Shown here piece after piece: positions 57,481-64,000 of a DNA stretch of 64,000 nt. How positions within the stretch are numbered: the stretch's first letter is position 1; the number at the start of each line of letters is the position of its first letter. Below the pieces are notes generated by a model that ran no database searches, was not told the origin of the DNA, and was given only the letters and a program-made list of their open reading frames with translations. The translations under genes were made by a program, and so were the position numbers. This DNA is from Saccharicrinis sp963677345 (GTDB taxonomy: Bacteria > Bacteroidota > Bacteroidia > Bacteroidales > Marinilabiliaceae), in contig CAXXLC010000039.1 in assembly GCA_963677345.2 (NCBI GenBank), positions 1 through 64,000 of the forward strand, written 5' to 3'.

Positions 57481-58103
57481 ACCTTAATCCAATGGGTATT
57501 GAAAACGACAGTATGAAAATTATTTCAGCAGAACTGTCGCATTTAAATATTCCTGCAGAGTTGGATAGCATTATAAAAAGGGTGATTCATACAACAGCCG
57601 ATTTTGAGTACGGCCATTTATTTGAAGCACATCCTGACGCCGTTGAAAATGCTAAAGAGGCATTGTCACAATCGTGCAATATTTATGCAGATACCACAAT
57701 GATTACAGCAGGTGTGAGCAAACCTTCATTATTAAAACTGGGTTGCGAAATCAATTGCTTTGTGCATCATCCTGATGTGATTGAAACAGCAAAAGAAAAG
57801 GGTATTACACGTTCAATCTGTGGCATTGATAAAGCGTCTGAGGACGAATCCTATAAAATATTTGTGATTGGAAACGCTCCTACCGCTTTGGTTCGCATCT
57901 GCGAATTAGCTAAAGAAGGCAAAATAAAGCCTGATTTAGTAATTGGTGTTCCTGTAGGTTTTGTTGGTGCAGCTGAATCCAAACAAATGCTTAAAGAATC
58001 CGGTCTGCCATACATGATTATTCGAGGCCGTAAAGGTGGCAGCACAGTTGGTGTGGCCATTTTAAATGCATTATTGTACGATGTAACAAATCGTAAGATT
58101 TAA
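57459..58103 (+). CDS. cbiC: precorrin-8X methylmutase
   Basis: A 214-residue enzyme that moves a methyl group from C-11 to C-12 to give cobyrinate. The catalytic histidine is His44 in KRVIHTTADFEYG. The further signature ADTTMITAGVSK and PVGFVGAAESK are intact. The frame starts 22 bp inside cbiA; an alternative start is the ATG at 57492, just past the cbiA stop. It is followed by 429 bp of hairpin repeats before cbiD. Confidence 0.95.
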   Translation: MEKSNYINLNPMGIENDSMKIISAELSHLNIPAELDSIIKRVIHTTADFEYGHLFEAHPDAVENAKEALSQSCNIYADTTMITAGVSKPSLLKLGCEINCFVHHPDVIETAKEKGITRSICGIDKASEDESYKIFVIGNAPTALVRICELAKEGKIKPDLVIGVPVGFVGAAESKQMLKESGLPYMIIRGRKGGSTVGVAILNALLYDVTNRKI

Positions 58104-58532
58104 GGAAACAATTATAAATAAAGGCTGAAAGCCTTACATATCGCAACTTGGGGCAGTGCCCAATTGTGTTCAAAAAGTGAATGTAAGAGAATTCAATTTG
58201 TTAAAATGATGCCAGAGGCATCACATATTTATAGAATAGTTCTATAATAGATAAATTGACTCCAGAGGAGTCATATGTACATAGATATTGGGGTTGTGGT
58301 TCGACTCCGCTGGAGTCGATTTATGTTTATAACGTATTTCTATAAATATGTAATCCCTTTGGGATTAATAGATAAATAAAGTTAATTATATCTTTTCGAA
58401 CACCAGAGGACATCGCCCTAAAAGACTTAACGCATTGCTAATTCAGGCTGTAAGTCTGGTACCTTTATTATTTGTTTCAGGCTTTTAGCCTTTTGATTCT
58501 AGAGAATTAACATTGAAAAAGAAGTTTATTAA
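58104..58532. repeat. array of triloop hairpins between cbiC and cbiD
   Basis: No gene. At least six short hairpins share the form stem-3 nt-stem but differ in stem sequence: AAGGCT-GAA-AGCCTT (58121), TGATGCC-AGA-GGCATCA (58207), TGACTCC-AGA-GGAGTCA (58257), TCGACTCC-GCT-GGAGTCGA (58301), TAATCCC-TTT-GGGATTA (58351) and AGGCT-TTT-AGCCT (58479). A linker like ACATATTTATAGAA follows several of them, and the one at 58351 has this linker inverted. Confidence 0.85.
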
Positions 58533-59642
58533 ATGATTTCTAAAGAAAAAGAACATAAAGAACTCAAAAACGGATTAACAACAGGAACCTGTGCTTCTGC
58601 TGTTGCCAAGGCTGCGGCGTACATGTTGGTGAATCAGCAAATGATTAAACATGTTGCTGTTACACTGCCTTCTGGTTCTGAGGTTATTTTGGAAATCAAC
58701 GACAGCTCTATCAATAATAGCCAGGCACAATGCGCCACCATTAAAGATGCCGGTGATGATCCGGATATTACGCATGGTGCAACTATTTGTGCTTCTGCAA
58801 AATTTATTGATGGAAATGATATTAAAATCATTGGAGGAAAAGGAATTGGCAGAGTAACAAAACCAGGCCTGGCGGTTGAAGTGGGTCAACCAGCCATTAA
58901 TCCGGTTCCCTTAAAAATGATAAAGCAATCTATTGCAGAAGTACTTCCTGAAGCAAAAGGTGTAGCAGTTGAAATAAGCATTCCTGAAGGAGAAAAGCTA
59001 TCTAAAAAAACATTCAATCCTCAACTGGGAATTGTTGGTGGTTTATCCGTATTAGGCACTACCGGAATTGTAAAACCGATGTCGGAGGAAGCGTTAAAAG
59101 ATTCATTGGTGGTCAAGCTAAATCAAATTGAAGCCTACGGATTTAAGGAGGCCATTTTCTCTCCTGGCAATTACAGTACTTCTTTTTCTAAAGAGAATCT
59201 AAATATCAACGAAGAATGGGTGGTGCTTACTTCCAATTACATTGGATTTATGCTCGAACAGGCCATCATCCGAAACTTTAAAAAAGTGGTTATTGTAGGT
59301 CACTTGGGTAAACTCATAAAAATTGCTGGAGGCATCTTTCATACCCACAGCAGAATTGCTGATGCACGAAATGAAATTATGGCTTCGCACTATTTTAAAT
59401 TTTGTAAAGATGCAGAAGGCTTTGATCTGATCATGCAATCCAACACCACTGAAGAAGCCATTTCTTTTGTTAAAGATGCAGCATTCTGGAATTATCTGGC
59501 TGATAACATGAAAAAGCGGGCTGAATTATACTGTCATGGAGATCTGGAAGCAGAGATTGTATTGTTATCGCAAAAAGCAGGTTTACTGGCCACAACCAGC
59601 GAGGCTTTATCCATCATTAACCATATTCATCATGAAAAATAA
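58533..59642 (+). CDS. cbiD: cobalt-precorrin-5B C1-methyltransferase
   Basis: A 369-residue enzyme of the early-cobalt pathway that methylates C-1 of cobalt-precorrin-5B. The N-terminal LTTGTCASAVAKAAA and the internal DAGDDPDITHGA are family hallmarks, as is GGLSVLGTTGIVKPMSEEA. Start ATG at 58533. It overlaps cbiE by 11 bp. The upstream 429-bp repeat array means it may have a separate promoter or depend on read-through. Confidence 0.95.
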   Translation: MISKEKEHKELKNGLTTGTCASAVAKAAAYMLVNQQMIKHVAVTLPSGSEVILEINDSSINNSQAQCATIKDAGDDPDITHGATICASAKFIDGNDIKIIGGKGIGRVTKPGLAVEVGQPAINPVPLKMIKQSIAEVLPEAKGVAVEISIPEGEKLSKKTFNPQLGIVGGLSVLGTTGIVKPMSEEALKDSLVVKLNQIEAYGFKEAIFSPGNYSTSFSKENLNINEEWVVLTSNYIGFMLEQAIIRNFKKVVIVGHLGKLIKIAGGIFHTHSRIADARNEIMASHYFKFCKDAEGFDLIMQSNTTEEAISFVKDAAFWNYLADNMKKRAELYCHGDLEAEIVLLSQKAGLLATTSEALSIINHIHHEK

Positions 59643-60267
59643 TCATAACCATATATATATCTGCGGCATTGGTCCGGGACATCCGGATTATATTTCACCA
59701 ATCGTTTATAAAAAGGTGAAAAATGCCGATATCCTGATTGGAGGAAGCCGTCATCTGGAAATTTTTAGTGACTATAGAAAGGATTGTTTTGTATTTACAG
59801 GAAGCTTATCTGCATTAAAAGATAAGATGGAATCTCTGCAAAATAAAACTATTGTAGTGCTGGTTTCCGGCGATACAGGATTTTATTCCTTACGTCGATA
59901 TATTCAAAGTGCATTACCTGATGCTGCCATTGAGTTGATCCCGGGATTAAGCTCCTATCAGTATTTGTATGCAAAGGTAGGTTTGGGCTACGAAAATGCC
60001 TTAAAAGCCTCCTTACACGGCAAAGAATTAGATTTCTTACAGACGGTTGAAACCTATGATTCCGTTTTTCTGCTTACCGATAAAAAGCAAAACTGGAAAT
60101 GGATTGCAGAACAATTAGTAAATGCAGGTTATGGTGATTACAACTATTACATAGGCATTCACCTCTCCTACCCTGATGAAAAAATCATTAGCTCCACAGC
60201 TAAAGAAGCGTTGGAGATAGATGAAGATTATGATTTAAGTTGTGTGATTATAGAGAGGAAGAAGTAG
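59632..60267 (+). CDS. cbiE: cobalt-precorrin-7 C5-methyltransferase
   Basis: A 211-residue tetrapyrrole methylase that methylates C-5. The frame is open further upstream, but ATG at 59632 gives the family N-terminus, with YICGIGPGHPDYISPIVYKK as the SAM-binding loop, and VLVSGDTGFYSL and IPGLSSYQYLYAKVGLGYEN following. In many organisms CbiE is fused to CbiT as CobL; here they are separate and 257 bp apart. Confidence 0.93.
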   Translation: MKNNHNHIYICGIGPGHPDYISPIVYKKVKNADILIGGSRHLEIFSDYRKDCFVFTGSLSALKDKMESLQNKTIVVLVSGDTGFYSLRRYIQSALPDAAIELIPGLSSYQYLYAKVGLGYENALKASLHGKELDFLQTVETYDSVFLLTDKKQNWKWIAEQLVNAGYGDYNYYIGIHLSYPDEKIISSTAKEALEIDEDYDLSCVIIERKK

Positions 60268-60524
60268 CAAGGAAAAAGCAGAAAGGAAAAAGGAAAAAAG
60301 GTTAAATATCGGCCTGAAGTGCAGCTATATAATAGCCTTGAGGTGTTAGCCCTGGGAAATAGAATTTGATGTATAAAATATAAAAAAATAACACAAAAAC
60401 ATGAAAGAAGAAGGTTTTGAGGAAAGGTTATTTTGGTTTATCAATTAAATGGATTGATACAGATCGATGAACAAATCTGTAAATCAACTTTTGACTTTTA
60501 ACTTTCTATTTGGTACTAATAAAA
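60268..60524. repeat. gene-free gap with purine tracts and hairpins
   Basis: A purine run (GGAAAAAGCAGAAAGGAAAA, then AGGAAAAAAGG) lies right after cbiE. Further repeat-like segments such as CTATATAATAGCCTTGAGGT and TTAGCCCTGGGAAATAG follow, and finally the TTTTGACTTTTAACTTTCT motif that also occurs, inverted, in the 12-14 kb repeat region. Confidence 0.6.
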
Positions 60525-61079
60525 ATGAAAGATTCAGCATTTATACGTGGGAATGTTCCCATGACAAAGGAAGAAATAAGAACATTGGTTTTGAGTAAAC
60601 TGGAGCTTCAGTCTACCGATCATATGATGGATATTGGTGCTGGAACAGGTTCTGTTTCTATTGAAGCAGCCCTGGCTCTTACGCAAGGAAAAGTCATAGG
60701 CATTGAACACAAAGACGAAGCTGTAGATTTAATACATCAGAATATAGCAAAGTTTCAGATTAATAACCTGACGGTTGTACATAGCAAGGCTCCTCAAGGA
60801 ATGGATGAAGTAAGCTCTTGTAATAAATTTTTCATAGGTGGAAGCGGTGGGAACCTGACTGACATTTTGGACCTTATAAAAACAAAGGGACAAAAAAACA
60901 GCGTTGTTGTGGTAACAGCAATTGTTCTGGATACCATGATTAAAGCCTATGAATATTTTAAAAACAATGAAGTTGATTTTGAGCTAATTCAGGTTGGTGT
61001 AAATAAAATTGATACATCCCGAAAAGTAGCCATGCTGACCGCTCAAAACCCAATTTTTATTTTAACTGCAAAGTTTTAA
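60525..61079 (+). CDS. cbiT: cobalt-precorrin-6B C15-methyltransferase (decarboxylating)
   Basis: A 184-residue SAM-dependent enzyme that methylates C-15 and decarboxylates the C-12 acetate. The start chosen is ATG at 60525 (MKDSAFIRGNVPMTKEEIRT), which fits the family; a TTG five codons earlier is possible. Motif I is MMDIGAGTGSVSIEAAL. It lies 5 bp before cbiL. Confidence 0.93.
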   Translation: MKDSAFIRGNVPMTKEEIRTLVLSKLELQSTDHMMDIGAGTGSVSIEAALALTQGKVIGIEHKDEAVDLIHQNIAKFQINNLTVVHSKAPQGMDEVSSCNKFFIGGSGGNLTDILDLIKTKGQKNSVVVVTAIVLDTMIKAYEYFKNNEVDFELIQVGVNKIDTSRKVAMLTAQNPIFILTAKF

Positions 61080-61084
61080 ACAGA

Positions 61085-61783
61085 ATGAACAAACAAAACA
61101 AAGGTAAATTATATGGCGTTGGTATTGGTCCGGGCGATCCGGATTTATTAACCCTCAAAGCAGTAAAAGCTATTGGCAAAGCTGATATTATCTGTGTACC
61201 CAAATCAAAAGAACAAACCAGTACAGCCTTAGCTATCGTTTCGGAGTTTATCGATGATAATGCATATATCGAATACATGACCTTCCCCATGTCGAAGGAT
61301 GTTAATGTACGCATTGAAGCACGCAAACTAAATGCTCAACTCATTGAAAAGCATCTAAACGAAGGTAAAAATATTGCCTTTTTAACCTTGGGCGATCCAA
61401 TGCTATACAGTACCTATAGCTATATTCTGGAGTACTTGAATACAGATTTTGAAGTTGAAACCATTCCTGGTATTTATTCCTTTGCGGCCATTAGCAGTTT
61501 GTTAAATATGCCATTATGTAAAGATAATGATCAATTAAGCGTAATTGGCTCTTTTGATAAAAATGCCTCCGGTATGCTCGAATTATCTGATACCACGGTA
61601 TGCATGAAAATCTCCAGATATAAAGCTCAATTGTACGATTTCCTTGCCAGTCATCCTCAATACAAGTTTGTGATGATTACTGAAGCCGGAAAAGAAAAGC
61701 AACAGGTTAATAACAACATTGAGGTATTAAAAGAGGAAGTACCTTATTTTTCAACAGCCATTATTCAAAAAAACAAAAACTAA
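61085..61783 (+). CDS. cbiL: cobalt-precorrin-2 C20-methyltransferase
   Basis: A 232-residue tetrapyrrole methylase of the CbiL/CobI class, the first methylation after cobalt insertion in this branch. GVGIGPGDPDLLTLKAVKAI is the N-terminal loop, NIAFLTLGDPMLYSTYSYIL the middle one, and IPGIYSFAAISSLLNMPLC the conserved pocket. It lies 4 bp before cbiF. Confidence 0.94.
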   Translation: MNKQNKGKLYGVGIGPGDPDLLTLKAVKAIGKADIICVPKSKEQTSTALAIVSEFIDDNAYIEYMTFPMSKDVNVRIEARKLNAQLIEKHLNEGKNIAFLTLGDPMLYSTYSYILEYLNTDFEVETIPGIYSFAAISSLLNMPLCKDNDQLSVIGSFDKNASGMLELSDTTVCMKISRYKAQLYDFLASHPQYKFVMITEAGKEKQQVNNNIEVLKEEVPYFSTAIIQKNKN

Positions 61784-61787
61784 AAAT

Positions 61788-62537
61788 ATGATAACATTTA
61801 TTGGAGCCGGTCCCGGTGATCCGGAATTAATCACAGTAAAAGGATTAAAAGCAATTCAACAGGCTGATGTCATTATCTATGCCGGATCTCTTGTTCCAAA
61901 AGCTGTGATTGAAGATCACAAACCGGAAGCTCAAATTCATAATAGTGCCACTATGGATCTGGAGTCTATCATTGATACCATGAAGACTGCTCACGAGCAA
62001 GGAAAATCTGTAGCTCGTGTTCATACTGGTGATCCTTCTATTTACGGTTCCATCCGTGAGCAAATTGAAGAGTTGGATAAGCTAAATATTCCACATACAG
62101 TTATTCCGGGTGTTAGTTCATTTGTGGCTACTGCAGCAGCATTACAAAGAGAATTTACAGTACCAGGAATCTCTCAAACGGTAATCTGTACCCGTATGGA
62201 AGGCAGAACTCCCGTTCCGGAATTGGAGAAGATTGAATTACTGGCTTCGCATAAAACTTCAATGGCTATTTTCCTTACTGTAGGTATGATTGATAAGCTG
62301 GTTGAAAAACTAACGACTCATTATGCAGAAACAACTCCAATAGCTGTAGTACAAAGAGCAAGCTGGCCCGATCAAATCATTGTAAAAGGAACATTAAATA
62401 CCATTGCTGCTAAAGTAAAAGAAGCCGGTATTACCAAAACAGCCATGATTTTAGTGGGAGATTTCCTTGGCGACCAATTTGAGAACTCATTGCTATATGC
62501 TTCTCATTTTACACATGAGTATAGAAAGGGGAAATAA
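61788..62537 (+). CDS. cbiF: cobalt-precorrin-4 C11-methyltransferase
   Basis: A 249-residue tetrapyrrole methylase of the CbiF/CobM class. FIGAGPGDPELITVKGLKAI, ADVIIYAGSLVP and VARVHTGDPSIYGSIREQIE are typical, as is VIPGVSSFVATAAAL. Start ATG at 61788. It is followed by about 330 bp of repeats before cbiG. Confidence 0.95.
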   Translation: MITFIGAGPGDPELITVKGLKAIQQADVIIYAGSLVPKAVIEDHKPEAQIHNSATMDLESIIDTMKTAHEQGKSVARVHTGDPSIYGSIREQIEELDKLNIPHTVIPGVSSFVATAAALQREFTVPGISQTVICTRMEGRTPVPELEKIELLASHKTSMAIFLTVGMIDKLVEKLTTHYAETTPIAVVQRASWPDQIIVKGTLNTIAAKVKEAGITKTAMILVGDFLGDQFENSLLYASHFTHEYRKGK

Positions 62538-62870
62538 GGTTAAAGGGAAAAAGGAACAAGGAATAAGGAGAAAGGAGAAAGGAGAAAGGAGAAAGGAAGA
62601 GGGAAATCGGAACAGGGATCACGAAAGATATAAATAGCTTAATGATCAGACAATAAGCAATCTTAACCCCAGCGGGGTTATATGTTTATAGAAAAATGAT
62701 AAGAATACACAACGACTCCATCGGAGTCGAACATTATTTATTCTATCATCGTCCTTTGCTATAAATATCTGATGGCTCCTGCATCATTTTATCAGATTAC
62801 TATTGAGTTACCTCCTCTTACAAAAACTAAGCTCTAGGCTCTAGGCTCTAGGCCATTAAAAACTAACAAC
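62538..62870. repeat. gene-free gap: purine repeats, triloop hairpins and a tandem heptad
   Basis: A purine array follows cbiF in which AAGGAGAAAGG-type units repeat about five times (62550-62605). Two triloop hairpins come next: TAACCCC-AGC-GGGGTTA (62664-62680) and CGACTCC-ATC-GGAGTCG (62713-62729), the first followed by TATGTTTATAGAAA. Three copies of the heptad AGGCTCT/GCTCTAG are found near 62831. Confidence 0.75.
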
Positions 62871-63893
62871 ATGAACACAGCCATTATATCAATAAGCAAA
62901 CAGGGGAATCAATTGGCTTGCAGACTAGCAAATCAATTGGAACAAACCTCATGCTATACCCTGGCCAAATGGGAACTGGAAGGTTTTCTACCCATTGAAG
63001 GAAAACTGGGTGAATTTTGTGAAACCTTGTTTAAAAAATATGATGCATTGGTTTTTATTATGGCTTCAGGTATTGTGGTAAGAAGCATTGCTCCATGGAT
63101 CAAAAACAAAACAAGCGATCCTGCTGTGGTGGTAATCGATGACAGAGGTCAAAATGTAATCAGCCTGTTGAGTGGACATTTAGGTGGTGCCAATGCACTG
63201 ACTTTAAAAATTGCAGCAGCTATCAATGCACATCCTGTTATTACAACAGCTTCTGATATAAACCATCTGCCCTCTGTGGATATGCTGGCCAAAAAACACG
63301 GGTTAATCATTGACTCCATGAAAGATGCTACCACCATTACAGCGATGATTGTTAATGGCGAAAATGTTGTTATAAACGATTCCTATCATATCCTCCCCAA
63401 TGATATTTTGCCTATAAAACAAGGCGAAAAAAGTGGATCTGTTATCGTTTCAAACCATCTGTTGATTAATACCGACAAACCGTTTGTAAAGCTGATTCCT
63501 CAAAATATCGTATTGGGCATTGGTTGTAAAAAAGATACCGGAAGTATTTCGTTATGGGAATTCATCATAGAAAACCTGAAAGAACTAAACATCGACTTAC
63601 AAAGCATAAAAGCCATTGCATCCATTGATGTAAAATCTGATGAAAAAGCCATTTTAGATGCTGCTTTAAGGTTAGAATGTAACACCACCTTTTATTCGGC
63701 AGAACAGCTTCAGGAAGTAGATCATTTATTTGAAGGCTCAGACTTTGTAAAATCAACCGTAGGTGTTGGTTCTGTTAGCACAACAGCTGCCTATACCGCA
63801 GGAAACAAAAATGGAAGATTTTTATTGGAGAAAAAGAAAAAAGATGGAATGACACTTTCTGTTTTTGAGCAATATACTGGTGCAAGTTTATAA
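62871..63893 (+). CDS. cbiG: cobalt-precorrin-5A hydrolase
   Basis: A 340-residue enzyme that opens the delta-lactone of cobalt-precorrin-5A and releases acetaldehyde. The N-terminal part includes MASGIVVRSIAPWIKNKTSD then PAVVVIDDRGQNVISLLSGH with LGGAN. The C-terminal part includes VLGIGCKKDTGS and the late SVSTTAAYTAG. Start ATG at 62871. The last gene in the window that can be called; the pathway probably continues with cbiH and cbiJ beyond the edge. Confidence 0.93.
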   Translation: MNTAIISISKQGNQLACRLANQLEQTSCYTLAKWELEGFLPIEGKLGEFCETLFKKYDALVFIMASGIVVRSIAPWIKNKTSDPAVVVIDDRGQNVISLLSGHLGGANALTLKIAAAINAHPVITTASDINHLPSVDMLAKKHGLIIDSMKDATTITAMIVNGENVVINDSYHILPNDILPIKQGEKSGSVIVSNHLLINTDKPFVKLIPQNIVLGIGCKKDTGSISLWEFIIENLKELNIDLQSIKAIASIDVKSDEKAILDAALRLECNTTFYSAEQLQEVDHLFEGSDFVKSTVGVGSVSTTAAYTAGNKNGRFLLEKKKKDGMTLSVFEQYTGASL

Positions 63894-64000
63894 CATTTTT
63901 TGTTTGCTGGTGCGAGTTTGTAACTCGTACCTATTCATTTTAACACAATTAGCACGAGCTAAAAGCTCGCGCCAGCGAATAAGGTGCAAGTCCATAGCTT
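63894..64000. repeat. triloop hairpin repeat at the right edge
   Basis: GGTGCGAGTT-TGT-AACTCGTACC (63909-63931) and GCACGAGCT-AAA-AGCTCGCGC (63952-63972, one mismatch) belong to the same hairpin type as elsewhere in the window. No gene is visible in these 107 bases. Confidence 0.75.

Overview
The window looks like a chromosome segment of an anaerobic or facultatively anaerobic member of the Bacteroidota, most likely Bacteroidales and possibly a marine Marinilabiliales-type genus. The evidence is the sequence of the 16S gene, the low G+C content, the pdxJ / CBS protein / nadK neighbourhood, promoters of the Bacteroidota type (TTTG about 20 nt upstream of TAnnTTTG), two SusC/BtuB-style TonB receptors with carboxypeptidase-like N-terminal domains, and insertion sequences typical of the phylum. 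No taxonomic search could be run, so the genus is open.

1-10.5 kb is ordinary core genome: an alpha/beta hydrolase running off the left edge, pdxJ (frameshifted in this sequence), a CBS protein, a POTRA/beta-barrel protein, NAD kinase, a four-domain CoA-disulfide reductase/rhodanese/TusA/DsrE protein, a YgjP-type metallopeptidase, dGTPase, two small proteins (one Nif11-like) and a cold-shock protein. 10.5-24.2 kb is an accessory region between tRNA-Arg(CCT) and an rRNA operon. It holds an ISAs1-family element with a 10-bp target duplication, a 2.2-kb gene-free stretch with a duplicated 0.45-kb repeat, and an EcoRI-type adenine methyltransferase gene cut by an IS66-family element. It also holds a DUF262-HNH nuclease, an attC-like palindrome, a Bro-N protein, an internally deleted group II intron, a Fic protein behind four short repeats, and two copies of an ISL3/ISAon1-type element, one truncated. 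24.3-29.7 kb is a 16S-23S-5S operon on the minus strand with three tandem promoters and no tRNA in the 16S-23S spacer.

29.8-37.7 kb has rsgA, an exported WD40 protein, a small membrane protein, a fused 2-oxoacid dehydrogenase E1, a K+ channel abutting a transposase fragment, and a decayed TauE/SafE permease. From 37.8 kb to the end the theme is cobalamin. Three cobalamin riboswitches are present. The first precedes a TonB receptor and a lipoprotein CbiK. The second precedes the oxygen-sensitive, B12-independent class III ribonucleotide reductase nrdDG. The third precedes a long run: TonB receptor, PepSY membrane protein, exported CbiK, BtuF/C/D-like ABC transporter and the anaerobic corrin pathway genes cbiA, C, D, E, T, L, F and G, running on toward the right edge. 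A deoR-type regulator, a deoxyribonucleotidase and an NDH-2 type dehydrogenase lie between.

Together the right third describes a cell that imports corrinoids or cobalt-related substrates across the outer membrane, makes cobalamin by the early-cobalt pathway, and uses riboswitches to couple B12 supply to uptake, synthesis and choice of ribonucleotide reductase. Two unusual themes recur. Cobaltochelatases of the CbiK type carry export signals and sit directly with TonB receptors. A family of short triloop hairpins with differing stems but the same architecture is scattered between genes. Several conserved genes (pdxJ, nrdD twice) carry single-base indels, two of them in A/T homopolymers, which may be sequencing errors.
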